A stretch of 64,000 bases of DNA, from NCBI GenBank assembly GCA_039812765.1, contig JBDIBF010000003.1, positions 26,402 through 90,401 on the forward strand. Reading direction: 5' to 3'. Of this stretch, positions 16,216 through 25,516 are shown one piece after another. The notes under the pieces were generated by a model. The model was not told where the DNA came from. It saw nothing but the letters and a program-made list of their open reading frames with translations, and searched no databases. A program made the position numbers and the translations under genes. Within the stretch, counting starts at the first letter, position 1; each line of letters starts with the position of its first letter. Source of the DNA: JADJVL01 sp039812765 (GTDB lineage Bacteria > Acidobacteriota > Holophagae > Holophagales > Holophagaceae).

Positions 16216-17119
16216 CCAGGAGTCCGCCCACGAAGGCCTCGGGATCGAAGGGCACCAGGTCATCCACTCCTTCACCCACGCCAACGAAGGCGATGGGCAC
16301 CTTCAGGCGCTCCAGGATGGGGACCACCACACCGCCCTTGGCGCTGCCGTCGAGCTTGGTGAGCACCAGGTCGGTGACACCGGCCACCTGCCCGAAGACC
16401 TCCGCCTGCTTCAGGCCGTTCTGCCCGGTGGTGGCGTCGAGGACCAGCAGCACCCGATGCGGCGCGTCGGGAAGGACCTTCCGCAGGCTGCGCCGGATCT
16501 TGTCCAGCTCCTTCATCAGATGGTCCTTGGTGTGCAACCGGCCGGCGGTGTCGATGAGCACCCAGGGGACCCGGCGGGCCTTGGCGCGGGTGGCCCCGTC
16601 GAAGGCGATGGCCGCGGGATCGCCGCCCATCTGGTTCCGCACCACCTCGACACCGGCCCGGTGGCCCCAATGCTCGAGCTGCTCGATGGCCGCGGCCCTG
16701 AATGTGTCGCCCGCCACTACCACGACCTCCGCCCCACCCTGCTTGAGGCGGGAGGCGAGCTTGCCGAGGGTGGTGGTCTTGCCGACCCCATTCACCCCCA
16801 CCAGGAGCACCACCTGGGTCCCGGCAGCTTCAAAAGGCTGTGCCGGGAAGCCCCGCACGATCTGCAGCAGCTCGTCCCGGAGGATGGCCTTGGGATCCAC
16901 CTCCCCGCTGCGCTTGAGTTCGTGGCGCAGGCGGGACATGAGGCGCTCCACCGCGTGGATGCCCAGGTCGGCCTGGAGCAGCAGGTCCTCCAGCTCCTGG
17001 AGCTGATCCTCATCCAGGCGGCGGAGCCCCAGCAGGTGGCCGAGGGGCCGCAGCACCGCGTCCTGGGTGCGTTTCAGACCCTGCTTGAACTTGTCGAGAA
17101 GCCCCCCGAGGAGCGCCAT
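16208..17119 (-). CDS. ftsY: signal recognition particle receptor FtsY
   Basis: SRP receptor GTPase that docks ribosome-nascent-chain complexes at the inner membrane; 303 aa, a short form lacking the long acidic N-terminal domain. The N domain is residues 1-95; the G domain has GVNGVGKTTTLGKLA, DTFRAAAIEQL, DTAGRLHTK and TKLDGSAKGG, ending in the FVGVGEGVDDLVPFD region. The start is the ATG at 17119. It overlaps ribD downstream, and the 147 bp upstream gap carries a parS site. Confidence 0.96.
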   Translation of the reverse strand: MALLGGLLDKFKQGLKRTQDAVLRPLGHLLGLRRLDEDQLQELEDLLLQADLGIHAVERLMSRLRHELKRSGEVDPKAILRDELLQIVRGFPAQPFEAAGTQVVLLVGVNGVGKTTTLGKLASRLKQGGAEVVVVAGDTFRAAAIEQLEHWGHRAGVEVVRNQMGGDPAAIAFDGATRAKARRVPWVLIDTAGRLHTKDHLMKELDKIRRSLRKVLPDAPHRVLLVLDATTGQNGLKQAEVFGQVAGVTDLVLTKLDGSAKGGVVVPILERLKVPIAFVGVGEGVDDLVPFDPEAFVGGLLDA

Positions 17120-17211
17120 CGGACCTCGCTGTCGAAAGAACCGGGAAGCCCTAGTTTCACAGGCTTTCTTGGGATTGGGCCCGGGAATTTCACGATCCCA
17201 GCCCCCGGAAG

Positions 17212-17227
17212 GGTTCCACGTGGAACC
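17212..17227. promoter_or_regulatory. parS: parS site (perfect 16-bp palindrome) between ftsY and lon
   Basis: GGTTCCACGTGGAACC is a perfect palindrome whose 14-bp core GTTCCACGTGGAAC is the consensus ParB site in many phyla. It lies in a small, relatively AT-rich intergenic region next to the palindrome CAAATATTTG (17242-17251), 11.3 kb from dnaA. ParA and ParB are encoded at 38.9-40.6 kb. Confidence 0.8.
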
Positions 17228-17266
17228 AACTTGGATTTCAACAAATATTTGGGTTTGCGGAAACCA

Positions 17267-19678
17267 TCAAGACTTCCGGCGCCCGGGGGCCGGTTTCCGC
17301 CTCTCGGGCCGGATCCACCCCTCCAACGCCAACTCGAAGACCTCCTCCACGTGCTTCACGGGGTGGAATTTCAGCTTCTTCCGGACCTCGGGCTCGATCT
17401 CGTGCAGGTCCTTGAGGTTGGCGTGGGGGATGGCGATGTCGAAGACGCCCACCCGCAGCGCGGCGAGGCTCTTCTCCTTGAGGCCGCCGATGGCCAGGGC
17501 GTCGCCCCGCAGGTCGATCTCGCCGGTCATGGCCACCGTGTGCTTGACCTTGATGCCCTTGAGGACGCTGAGCAGGGCCGTGGCCATGGCCAGCCCCGCG
17601 CTGGGGCCGTCCTTGGGGATGGCGCCCTCGGGGAAGTGGATGTGGAGGTCCCGCTTCTGGAAGGCCTCGGGGTCGATCTCGAAGGCCTCGCTGCGGCTGC
17701 GGATGTAGCTCAGCGCGGCCTGGGCGCTCTCCTTCATGACGTCGCCGAGCTGGCCGGTGAGGATCAGCCCGCCCTTCCCCGGCATGGCGAGGGCCTCCAC
17801 GAAGAGCACGTCGCCGCCGGTGCTGGTCCAGGCCAGGCCGGTGACCACGCCCACCCGCGGGGCCTTGAGACGCTCGTCCTGGAGGATCTTCACCGGACCC
17901 AGGAGGTCCGGCAGGTTCTTCTCGGTGAGCGTCACCTTCCCCTTGGCCTTCCCCTCCGCCACGGCGCGAGCCACTTTGCGGCACACCGCGCCGATCTCGC
18001 GCTCCAGCTGGCGCAGGCCCGCTTCCCGGGTGTAGCCCGTGACGAGCGCCTTCAGTCCTCCGGCCGTGAAGACCAGCTGCTTCCCCGTGATGCCGTGCTT
18101 CTCGAGCTGGCGCGGGATGAGGTGGTGTTCGGCGATGCTGAGCTTCTCCTCGAGGGTGTAGCTGCTGAGGTGGATGACCTCCATGCGGTCCCGGAAGGCG
18201 GGGTGGATGGGGTCGAGTTCGTTGGCGTTGGCGACGAAGAGGACCTGGCTGAGGTCGAGGGGCACGTTCAGGTAGTGGTCCCGGAAGGTGTTGTTCTGCT
18301 CGGGATCCAGGACCTCCAGCAGGGCCGCGCTGGGGTCGCCGCGCATGTCCCGGCCGATCTTGTCCACCTCGTCCAGCATGATCACCGGGTTCATGGTCTT
18401 GGCCTGGTGGATGGCCTGCACGATGCGGCCCGGCATGGCACCCACGTAGGTGCGGCGGTGGCCGCGGACCTCGCTCTCGTCGTGGACGCCGCCCAGGGAG
18501 ATGCGGGCGTACTTGCGGCCCAGGGCCCGGGCGATGCTCTTGCCGAGGCTGGTCTTGCCCACGCCGGGCGGGCCCACGAAGCAGAGGATGGTGCCCTTCT
18601 GCTCGGGCTTCAGCTTGCGGACGGCCAGGAACTCCAGGAGGCGGTCCTTGATCTTGGGCAGGCCGTCGTGGTCCTCGTCCAGCACCTTCTGGGCCGCGGC
18701 GATGTCCAGGTTGTCCTCGGTGGTCTGGCCCCAGGGCAGGTCGGTCATCCACTCCAGGTAGGTGCGGGTGACGGCGGTCTCGCTGCTGTCGGGGTGCATG
18801 CGCTCGAGCTTCTTGAGCTGGCGCTCGATCTCCACCATCACGTCCTCGGGGACCTTCAGCTTGGCCAGCTTGTCCCGGAAGGCCTGGATCTCCTCGGCCA
18901 GCTCCGAGCCCTCGCCCAGCTCCTGCTGGATGGCCTTGAGCTGTTGGCGGAGGTAGTACTCCCGCTGGCTCTTGTCCATCTCGCCGCGGGCCTCCATGGT
19001 GATCTTCTGCTGCACTTCGAGCAGCTCGATCTCCTGGAGCAGGAGCTCGTGGATGCGCTTCAGGCGGGCCGTGGCGTCCACCATCTCCAGGACGCCCTGG
19101 AGCTGCTCGGGCTTGAGCTCCAGGTGGGAGGCCACCAGGTCCGCCAGACGGCCGGGGCTTTCGAGGTTGGAGGCGATGACGAGGGCCTCCTGGGGCAGGC
19201 TCTTGCCCAGGGACACGGCCTTCTCCAGGGTCTGGCGCACGGTGCGCAGGAGGGCGTCCACCTCCAGGCTGCGTTCGCTGCCCTCCGGCTCGGAGAGGGG
19301 CTCCACCTTGGCGACGAACAGGTTCTGGGTCTCGGTGAAGTACTCCACCCGCACACGCTGGATGCCCTGGACCAGGGCGCGGATGCGGCCGTCAGGCAGC
19401 TTCAGCACCCGCATGATGAGGGCGGCGGTCCCGATGCGGTGGAGGTCGGCCTCGGAAGGGTTCTCCGTCTCCTGCTGCTTCTGGCTGAGCAGCAGGATCA
19501 TGCGGTGCTCCACCAGGGCCTGGTCCACGGCCCGGATGGACTTCTCCCGGCTGATGCTCAGGGGCAGGATCACGTAGGGGAAGACCACCACGTCCCGCAG
19601 GGGGAGGACCGGGAGGACCTCGGGAATGCGGGGGGATTCGTCGACCAGCGTCTGGGGGGCGGAGGTTTCTTCGGCCAC
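17267..19678 (-). CDS. lon: ATP-dependent protease Lon
   Basis: 803 aa, LonA-type. The N-terminal substrate-recognition domain (LPVLPLRDVVVFPYVILPL) is followed by the AAA+ module with Walker A GPPGVGKTSLGKSIA, SLGGVHDESEVRGHRRTYVG and Walker B VIMLDEVDKIG, and the serine-lysine protease domain with PKDGPSAGLAMATALLS (catalytic Ser) and GGLKEKSLAALR (catalytic Lys). It degrades misfolded and regulatory proteins in the cytoplasm. The start is the ATG at 19678. No CIRCE or other obvious heat-shock operator is visible upstream, where nrdR ends 33 bp away. Confidence 0.97.
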   Translation of the reverse strand: MAEETSAPQTLVDESPRIPEVLPVLPLRDVVVFPYVILPLSISREKSIRAVDQALVEHRMILLLSQKQQETENPSEADLHRIGTAALIMRVLKLPDGRIRALVQGIQRVRVEYFTETQNLFVAKVEPLSEPEGSERSLEVDALLRTVRQTLEKAVSLGKSLPQEALVIASNLESPGRLADLVASHLELKPEQLQGVLEMVDATARLKRIHELLLQEIELLEVQQKITMEARGEMDKSQREYYLRQQLKAIQQELGEGSELAEEIQAFRDKLAKLKVPEDVMVEIERQLKKLERMHPDSSETAVTRTYLEWMTDLPWGQTTEDNLDIAAAQKVLDEDHDGLPKIKDRLLEFLAVRKLKPEQKGTILCFVGPPGVGKTSLGKSIARALGRKYARISLGGVHDESEVRGHRRTYVGAMPGRIVQAIHQAKTMNPVIMLDEVDKIGRDMRGDPSAALLEVLDPEQNNTFRDHYLNVPLDLSQVLFVANANELDPIHPAFRDRMEVIHLSSYTLEEKLSIAEHHLIPRQLEKHGITGKQLVFTAGGLKALVTGYTREAGLRQLEREIGAVCRKVARAVAEGKAKGKVTLTEKNLPDLLGPVKILQDERLKAPRVGVVTGLAWTSTGGDVLFVEALAMPGKGGLILTGQLGDVMKESAQAALSYIRSRSEAFEIDPEAFQKRDLHIHFPEGAIPKDGPSAGLAMATALLSVLKGIKVKHTVAMTGEIDLRGDALAIGGLKEKSLAALRVGVFDIAIPHANLKDLHEIEPEVRKKLKFHPVKHVEEVFELALEGWIRPERRKPAPGRRKS

Positions 19679-19711
19679 GGCTACCTCGGGGGAACCAGTG
19701 TACCGGGGGGC

Positions 19712-20323
19712 CTAGCGGCGCCTTCCCTTCGCCGCGGGGTCCACGCCCTCGCCGGGGAAGAGGGGCGGGGCGGAAGGCCCGCGGGGCGCGGGTTTGGGGG
19801 GTGAGGACCGCTCGGCAGCCGGGATCTGGGGCGGCGTGCGGAGCGGAAGCGGCGGGTCGGGCTCCCGGGCGTCCTTGCGCATGAGGGCCTCCAGGGCCTG
19901 CACGAACTCGGGAAGGTCCTTGAAGTCGCGGTAGACCGAGGCGAAGCGGACGTAGGCAACGGAATCCAGACCCTTCAGGGCCCGCATCACCAGCTCGCCG
20001 ATGTCGCGGCTGGGGATCTCCCGATCCGGGTGCTCCATCAGGCGGGCCTGGATGTCGGCCACCACGTCGTCCACGCTGGACTGGGGGACGGGACGCTTCT
20101 GGCAGGCCAGCAGGAGACTGCGCTTGAGCTTGGCGGGGTCGAAGGGCTCCCGGCGCCCGTCCTTCTTCACCACCAGCACCGGGACTTCCTCGAGGCGCTC
20201 GTAGCTGGTGAAGCGGCGGCCACAGCGCAGGCACTCCCGACGCCGGCGGATGGCGTCTCCTTCCCGGCTCTCGCGGGAATCCACCACCTTGTCCTCGGGA
20301 TGGCCGCAGAACGGACAGCGCAT
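19712..20323 (-). CDS. nrdR: transcriptional repressor NrdR with a long C-terminal tail
   Basis: Zinc-ribbon plus ATP-cone regulator of ribonucleotide reductase genes. The ribbon cysteines are in MRCPFCGH and CLRCGRRFTSYE; the ATP cone begins VLVVKKDGRREPFDPAKL. At 203 aa it is about 50 residues longer than typical NrdR; the extra C-terminus (about 155-203) is Pro/Arg-rich and probably disordered. It precedes lon on the same strand. No nrd gene is present in this window. Confidence 0.94.
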   Translation of the reverse strand: MRCPFCGHPEDKVVDSRESREGDAIRRRRECLRCGRRFTSYERLEEVPVLVVKKDGRREPFDPAKLKRSLLLACQKRPVPQSSVDDVVADIQARLMEHPDREIPSRDIGELVMRALKGLDSVAYVRFASVYRDFKDLPEFVQALEALMRKDAREPDPPLPLRTPPQIPAAERSSPPKPAPRGPSAPPLFPGEGVDPAAKGRRR

Positions 20324-20359
20324 GGTTCCAGCGTAGCCCCACGACGCGTCCGGCCGGGT

Positions 20360-22012
20360 TCAAAGGCCGGTCGGGTCTCCAGCGAGGGGCGGATCGCACG
20401 GCGTGGACGTCACACAGCGGTCCCGGCCCAAGCGCTTCGCGGCATAGAGGGCCTGGTCGGCGGCGTCCACGAGGCCGGGGGGATCGGAGAACCCCGGGTA
20501 GGCGGCGATGCCGCAGCTCAGGGTCACGCGGACCGTCTCCCGGCCGACCTCCTGCGGCAATCCGGCGAAACGGGTCCGGATTTCGTCCATCACCCGGAGG
20601 GCCACGGGCAGCGGGGTGTCCGGCAGGATCACCGCGAACTCGTCGCCGCCCCAGCGGCCGGAGACGTCCGTCCGGCGCAGCCGGCGCTGAAGGATCCTGG
20701 CGAGGTTCTTCAGGACGCGGTCGCCGGAGGCGTGGCCGTGGGTGTCGTTGACGGCTTTGAACCCGTCCAGGTCAAGCATCGCGAAGGCGAGGGGGCTTCC
20801 CGCCCGGGCGGACCGGGCCACCTCGAGGCGCAGCTTGTCTTTGAGGTGGACGTGGTTGAGCAGGCCCGTGAGGCTGTCCCGGACCAACAAGTTGCGGAGC
20901 TGCCGGCCTCGCAGGGCCCGCGTGGTGACGATGCTGATGAGGTGGACCGGGGAGACGGGCTTGGTGAGGAAGTCCTCGGCTCCCCGGGCCAGGGCCTCCA
21001 GTTGGCGACGCAGGTGCTGCTCGGCGGACAGGTAGACGATGGGAAGGCTGACATAGGCGGACTGCTGGCGGATCACCGAGGCGAGCTCGAGTCCGGAACA
21101 GCCCGGCATATATACGTCCATGAGCAGGACGTCGGGCCGATGCTCGACCAGGGGCTCCATCACCGCCATGGGATCGCGCACCACGGCGGTGCGCATGCCG
21201 GCTCCCTCCAGGATGCGGGCGCAGAAGGCCGCGGTGAGGGGGTCGTCCTCCACCACCAGGACGCGGAGGGGCTCCTGGAGCTGATGGGCCTGGAGCTGGT
21301 CGAGGGTGTCCAGGAGCGCTCCGAGATCCAGGGGCTTGGGGAAGAAGGCCACGCCCCCCGCCCGCACGGCCTCGAGCCGCGCCTCGAGGTCCGCGTAGTG
21401 AGAGAGGAAGGCCATCGGAACCGGATTGGGTGAGGACGGCCCGGCACTCCCGGGGAGGACCGGAGGCCCCTCCCCGGGCATCGAGGCCTCCAAGTCCAGC
21501 ACCACCAGATCCGGTGGATCCGACTCGACCACCGCCTGGAAAGCCGCGGGATCTTCGAAGAGCTCGATGAGGCAGCCTGCGGTGGTGGCCTGCCCAGCCT
21601 GGATGTCCACGCCACCTCTGGGCGCGAGGATGCACACCCGGGGCATGGAGGAGATCCCTGGGGCCCGCGGCTCGGGGCCGAGCTCGGAGCGCATGCGCAC
21701 CAGGGCGTCCACCACCTCCACCTGCTCGCCGTCATCAAGGGGCGTACCCTGGTCCCGGCGCCCCCGCAGCCACCGTTCGAGGTCGCGGGCGGCGAGGGCC
21801 AACCCGTTCCGGCCCTGCTCCTGCGCGACGGGAATGAGTGCTTCCAGGTCCAGCAGCAGGTCCACCACCCTGTCCGTCTGGGGCCGCGTCAGATCCGGCC
21901 AGGTGAGGTCCAGGCGCCGGAGGATGGCCAGGAGGCGCGCCCTGGAGGCGAACTCCCGGGTCGTCGGCCAGGCGTCGTCGCAGGGCGGTGGAGGGGAACC
22001 GGCGGGGTCCAT
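20360..22012 (-). CDS. response-regulator diguanylate cyclase (two receiver-like domains plus GGDEF)
   Basis: 550 aa. A helical N-terminal region (about 1-120) leads into a degenerate receiver-like domain (VCILAPRGGVD to DLVVLDLEAS), a canonical receiver (RVLVVEDDPLTAAF, phospho-acceptor in DVLLMDVYMPG, Lys in FLTKPVSP), and a C-terminal GGDEF domain with an intact WGGDEFAVIL signature. An RxxD inhibitory site (RRTD) sits five residues before GGDEF, so c-di-GMP synthesis should be product-inhibited. The ATG at 22012 is preceded by AAAGGA at good spacing; a GTG three codons upstream is less likely. It is a monocistronic cytoplasmic signalling protein with no adjacent histidine kinase. Confidence 0.9.
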   Translation of the reverse strand: MDPAGSPPPPCDDAWPTTREFASRARLLAILRRLDLTWPDLTRPQTDRVVDLLLDLEALIPVAQEQGRNGLALAARDLERWLRGRRDQGTPLDDGEQVEVVDALVRMRSELGPEPRAPGISSMPRVCILAPRGGVDIQAGQATTAGCLIELFEDPAAFQAVVESDPPDLVVLDLEASMPGEGPPVLPGSAGPSSPNPVPMAFLSHYADLEARLEAVRAGGVAFFPKPLDLGALLDTLDQLQAHQLQEPLRVLVVEDDPLTAAFCARILEGAGMRTAVVRDPMAVMEPLVEHRPDVLLMDVYMPGCSGLELASVIRQQSAYVSLPIVYLSAEQHLRRQLEALARGAEDFLTKPVSPVHLISIVTTRALRGRQLRNLLVRDSLTGLLNHVHLKDKLRLEVARSARAGSPLAFAMLDLDGFKAVNDTHGHASGDRVLKNLARILQRRLRRTDVSGRWGGDEFAVILPDTPLPVALRVMDEIRTRFAGLPQEVGRETVRVTLSCGIAAYPGFSDPPGLVDAADQALYAAKRLGRDRCVTSTPCDPPLAGDPTGL

Positions 22013-22129
22013 GGGCAGCACCGTCCTTTCCGGAGGAGGACGGCCGTGGCGCAGGGTCGGGAAAGAAAGGGCCAGCGGGGTCTGGCCTTCAATATAAGGG
22101 TTCCCAGTGTGGGGGCATGCTTTTCTGAC

Positions 22130-22738
22130 CTAGCCCCGGGGGCCAGCGGGCCACCCGTAGGCCTTGCGGACCTGGGCTTCCACGGCGAGCGCGAAGGCTT
22201 CGGCCTCCGCTTTGAGGCGCTGCTCTGGCCCGCGTTCGCCGTGCATGAGCTTGGGGTGGGCCAGGATGATGGCGTCCGGCGAGAGGGGCTTGAAGGACGT
22301 CGACCGGTCCGGGTTGGGCGGCAGCAGGGCGACGGAGGCGGTCGGGACCCGGATGGGGTAGCCCAACTGGTCCAGCTTCGCCTGGGTCCGGGTCTCCAGG
22401 CGGGCGAGGCTGAGGGCCACCAGGGTCGGATTGCGGGTGAGCGCGGCCGACGCGACCCGCTCGAAGCCCGGGTCGTGGTACTCCGCCTCCTCGAAGCTCG
22501 TGACCACGATCCTCAGGGTGCCCACGGCAGGGTCGGCGGCGGCCAGCCTTCCGGCGAACCGGGCTTCGAGGGCCGCGCGGTAGGCGGCGAGGCCTTCGGA
22601 GCCCAGGCCCGCGGGCCCCGGAGGCGTCTGGTCCACTAGGTCCAGGGCCACCCGGGCCTCCGGCCTGGCCAGGTAGCCTGCCTCCGGGGACCCGCAGGCG
22701 GCCAGGGCCAGCAGGAGTGCGGGTGCGAGGCGCCGCAT
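22130..22738 (-). CDS. hypothetical lipoprotein
   Basis: 202 aa of unknown function. The N-terminus MRRLAPALLLALAACGSP is a lipoprotein signal peptide with Cys15 in the lipobox. The mature part mixes helices and strands (LRIVVTSFEEAEYHDP, NPTLVALSLARLET) and is reminiscent of outer-membrane-associated DUF4136-type lipoproteins, but I cannot assign it. Its ATG overlaps the stop of the OsmC gene by one base (TGATG), so the two are translationally coupled. Confidence 0.7.
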   Translation of the reverse strand: MRRLAPALLLALAACGSPEAGYLARPEARVALDLVDQTPPGPAGLGSEGLAAYRAALEARFAGRLAAADPAVGTLRIVVTSFEEAEYHDPGFERVASAALTRNPTLVALSLARLETRTQAKLDQLGYPIRVPTASVALLPPNPDRSTSFKPLSPDAIILAHPKLMHGERGPEQRLKAEAEAFALAVEAQVRKAYGWPAGPRG

Positions 22739-23184
22739 CAGGCTTCCACGACGGTGGGCGCCATCACCACCTTGGACTTGATGCTGTTGGCCACGAAGCA
22801 GTACTTGTGGGCCTTCTCGAAGAGCTCCTCCACCTTGGCCTTGCTCGTGCCCCGGGCCACGCGGATGGTGGGCTTGAGGTGGATCTCCGCCACCCAGGTC
22901 ACCTTTTCCACGGTGTCGAGGATGGATTCGGCATGGTCCTCGTAGCGGGTCACCTCCACCCGCGCCTTCGCGCAGAGGGCGAGGAAGGTGAGCATGTGGC
23001 AGTTCGCCAGGGCGGCGCCCAGGAGGTCCTCGGGATTCCAGCGGGTGGCGGTGCCGGCGTACTCCGCGGCGCTGCTGACGGGGATCGCGACCTTGCCGGC
23101 CGCCCCGGCCTCGGCGTCGCGGCTGTAGCCCTCCTGGGTGGTGTTGCCGGACCAGGTGAGGGTGAAGGGGTAGGCGTGGGCCAT
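22738..23184 (-). CDS. OsmC-family peroxiredoxin-like protein
   Basis: 148 aa. OsmC/Ohr proteins reduce organic hydroperoxides with two conserved cysteines, present here in ALANCHMLTFL and KYCFVANS. The WNPEDLLGAALANC block is the family signature and the closer relative is the OsmC/YhfA group rather than Ohr. It is cytoplasmic, starts at an ATG at 23184, and is divergent from the next plus-strand gene by 64 bp. Confidence 0.85.
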   Translation of the reverse strand: MAHAYPFTLTWSGNTTQEGYSRDAEAGAAGKVAIPVSSAAEYAGTATRWNPEDLLGAALANCHMLTFLALCAKARVEVTRYEDHAESILDTVEKVTWVAEIHLKPTIRVARGTSKAKVEELFEKAHKYCFVANSIKSKVVMAPTVVEA

Positions 23185-23248
23185 CGTCGTCTCCAGTCAA
23201 AGGGCCATTGTCGCCGATACTGGGGATCGCCTCATCCCTGGAGTTCCC

Positions 23249-24301
23249 ATGCGCGCCCTGCCCTGCCTGCTGCTGGCCGCGGCCCTGCCGGTCCCCGCCC
23301 AGTTCTGGTCCCGCCTGGCCAACCCTTCCGTGGAAGTGCGGCTCCGCCACGCCCCCGACCTCGGCGTGCGCCTGGACCGCGTGGCCTTCGCGCCACCCCG
23401 CAACGCCCCGAGCCGGGAGCTCGGTGACGCCCTGTTGGCCGCGCTGGTGCGTGGCGGCGTCGTGGTGGTGGACCGCGCCCGCACGGGCGCCGAGGCGCCG
23501 TCCCATCTGCTGGAAGTGGACGTCTCCCGGGACGAGGTGCGCCATGAGGAGTCCGTGAAGGAGGACAAGGACCGCGATGGCCGCATCAAGTCCACCACGC
23601 GCACGTGGACGACCCGTCTGGAGGTCGTCGCCGACATCCGCCTGGTGGAACTGGCCTCGGGGCGGTCCCTGGAGGTGCTGCGGGTGGACGAACGGCCCAA
23701 GGCCACCGCCTCCTCGGACAAGGGTTCCCCGGCGAAGCCCGAGGCGGGCCCCCTGCGCCAGCAGGTCCGGGAGGCGGCGCTGGCCAAGGCCCTCCACCAG
23801 CTCCTGCCCTGGGACGAAGGGGTGCAGGCGGTCTTCTTCGACGACGAGAAGTACCACATGGAGGCGGCCCACAAGCGCCTCCAGGCCCAGGACCGGGCCG
23901 GGGCCTGGCGCGAGCAGCGCGAAGGGGCCGAGTTCGCCCGGGTGGACGCCAAGGGGGATCCCAAGTACCGGGCCCGGGCCCTCCACAACCTGGGGGTCCT
24001 GGCCTTTCAGGAGGGCCGCCTGGACGAGGCCCTGGCACGGTTCCGGGAGGCGCGGGAGCTGCAGCCCGAGGGCAGCATCTTCAAGGACGCGATGAGGGAC
24101 GTCGAACGCGCGAAGGCCGTGGCCGCGGCCCTGGACGCCTTCGAAAGCTCGCGCGCCCGGCGGCGGGAGTCCGCTCCGCGTCCAGCCGGCAAGGCCAGCC
24201 TCGAGGAGCGCCTCGAGGCCCTGGACCGGATGCGCCAGAAGGGCCTCATCACGGAGTCGGAGTATCAGGCCAAGAAGGCCGAGCTCTTGAAGGAGCTCTA
24301 G
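23249..24301 (+). CDS. secreted TPR protein with C-terminal SHOCT motif
   Basis: 350 aa, function unknown. A signal peptide (MRALPCLLLAAALPVPAQ) precedes a beta-rich domain (about 30-165) resembling those that assemble oligomers at the outer membrane. Then comes a TPR-like helical section (YRARALHNLGVLAFQEGRLD, about 232-270) and a C-terminal SHOCT motif (LEALDRMRQKGLITESEY, about 315-350), a short oligomerisation element. It is followed after one base by the phospholipase D-family gene, suggesting one transcript. Confidence 0.7.
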   Translation: MRALPCLLLAAALPVPAQFWSRLANPSVEVRLRHAPDLGVRLDRVAFAPPRNAPSRELGDALLAALVRGGVVVVDRARTGAEAPSHLLEVDVSRDEVRHEESVKEDKDRDGRIKSTTRTWTTRLEVVADIRLVELASGRSLEVLRVDERPKATASSDKGSPAKPEAGPLRQQVREAALAKALHQLLPWDEGVQAVFFDDEKYHMEAAHKRLQAQDRAGAWREQREGAEFARVDAKGDPKYRARALHNLGVLAFQEGRLDEALARFREARELQPEGSIFKDAMRDVERAKAVAAALDAFESSRARRRESAPRPAGKASLEERLEALDRMRQKGLITESEYQAKKAELLKEL

Positions 24302-24302
24302 C

Positions 24303-25499
24303 GTGTCCCGGCGGGGAGCGCTGCCCGACCCGGCGCGGGCCGCCTGGCGGCGCTTCCTGCTGCGCTTCTCCCACCAGCACGGGCTGCCGGTGCGGGAAGG
24401 GAACGCGGTCGGGCTGCTCATGGGCGGCTCGGAGCTCCTGGACGCCACCCAGGACCTGATCCGGGGCGCCCGGGGGAGCCTGCGCTTCGAGATGTACATC
24501 TGGAAGCCCGACGCGGTGGGCGAGGCGATCGCCGACCTGCTGGTGGAGGCCCTTGGGCGGGGCGTGAAGGTCCACGGCGTGGTGGACCACCTGGGGAGCC
24601 TCGGCATCGCCCCGTTGGCCGCGCGGGTCGTGGCGGCCGGCGGGGAGCTGCGCTATTTCCACCCGGTGGGGCTCTGGCGGCCCTTCAAGGTCTGGAACCG
24701 CCGGAACCACCGGAAGGTGGTGGTCGCCGACGGCGCCGAGGCGGTGGTGGGCAGCGGGAACTGGGGCGAGGAGTACGACCTCCGGAGGACGGCGGACGCC
24801 TATCTGGACCTCGGCCTGCGGTTGCGGGGCCCGTCGGTGGCGGACCTGGATGAGGACTTCCGGCGGATCTGGCGGCGGTGCGGCGGGACCGACCCCGGCC
24901 CCGCGTCTCCGCCGGAGGGGCCCCTGTCTTGGCCCCGCCCACCCTGCGACGGCGCCACGGTGCAGGTGGTGACCAGCCTGGGCCGATTCGGCGTGCGGGC
25001 CATCCGGCGCCACACCGAATTCCTGGTGCGGCAGGCCCGGGAGCGGCTCTGGATCGCGAACGCCTACTTCATTCCGACCCTGCGACTGCGCCGCCTGCTG
25101 GTCCGGGCGGCGCGGCGGGGCGTGGACCTCCGGCTCCTGCTGCCGGGGGTCAGCGACAATCCCCTGGCCCTGGCGGCGAGCCGGGCAGGCTACGGCGCCC
25201 TGCTGAAGGCCGGGGCCCGCATCCTCGAGCGGGACCACCGCTTCCTCCACGCCAAGGCCGCCCTCGTGGGCCGGGACCACGCCCTCATCGGGAGCGCCAA
25301 CCTCGACTCCCGCAGCTTCCGCCACAACCTCGAGCTGAACGTGCTGGTCCAGCACCCCGGGCTGGTCCGGCGCCTGGAGGAGGCCTTCGAGGCCCAGGCG
25401 CCCGAAAGCCAGCCGGTCACCCTGGCCGCCTGGGAGGCGCGGCCCTGGTGGACGCGCCTGTGGCAGCGGGCGGCCTACGCCCTCCGCTGGTGGCTCTGA
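24303..25499 (+). CDS. phospholipase D-family cardiolipin synthase (ClsB-like)
   Basis: 398 aa with two HKD motifs: NHRKVVVADGAEAVVGSGNW (about 138-157) and FLHAKAALVGRDHALIGSAN (about 316-335), the arrangement of cardiolipin/phosphatidyl transferases. There is no N-terminal membrane pair, so it is closer to ClsB/YbhO-type peripheral enzymes than to ClsA. It would join two phosphatidylglycerols, or PG with PE, to make cardiolipin. The start is a GTG one base after the preceding stop. A strong hairpin lies downstream. Confidence 0.88.
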   Translation: MSRRGALPDPARAAWRRFLLRFSHQHGLPVREGNAVGLLMGGSELLDATQDLIRGARGSLRFEMYIWKPDAVGEAIADLLVEALGRGVKVHGVVDHLGSLGIAPLAARVVAAGGELRYFHPVGLWRPFKVWNRRNHRKVVVADGAEAVVGSGNWGEEYDLRRTADAYLDLGLRLRGPSVADLDEDFRRIWRRCGGTDPGPASPPEGPLSWPRPPCDGATVQVVTSLGRFGVRAIRRHTEFLVRQARERLWIANAYFIPTLRLRRLLVRAARRGVDLRLLLPGVSDNPLALAASRAGYGALLKAGARILERDHRFLHAKAALVGRDHALIGSANLDSRSFRHNLELNVLVQHPGLVRRLEEAFEAQAPESQPVTLAAWEARPWWTRLWQRAAYALRWWL

Positions 25500-25516
25500 G
25501 GCCGTTTCGCGGCACA

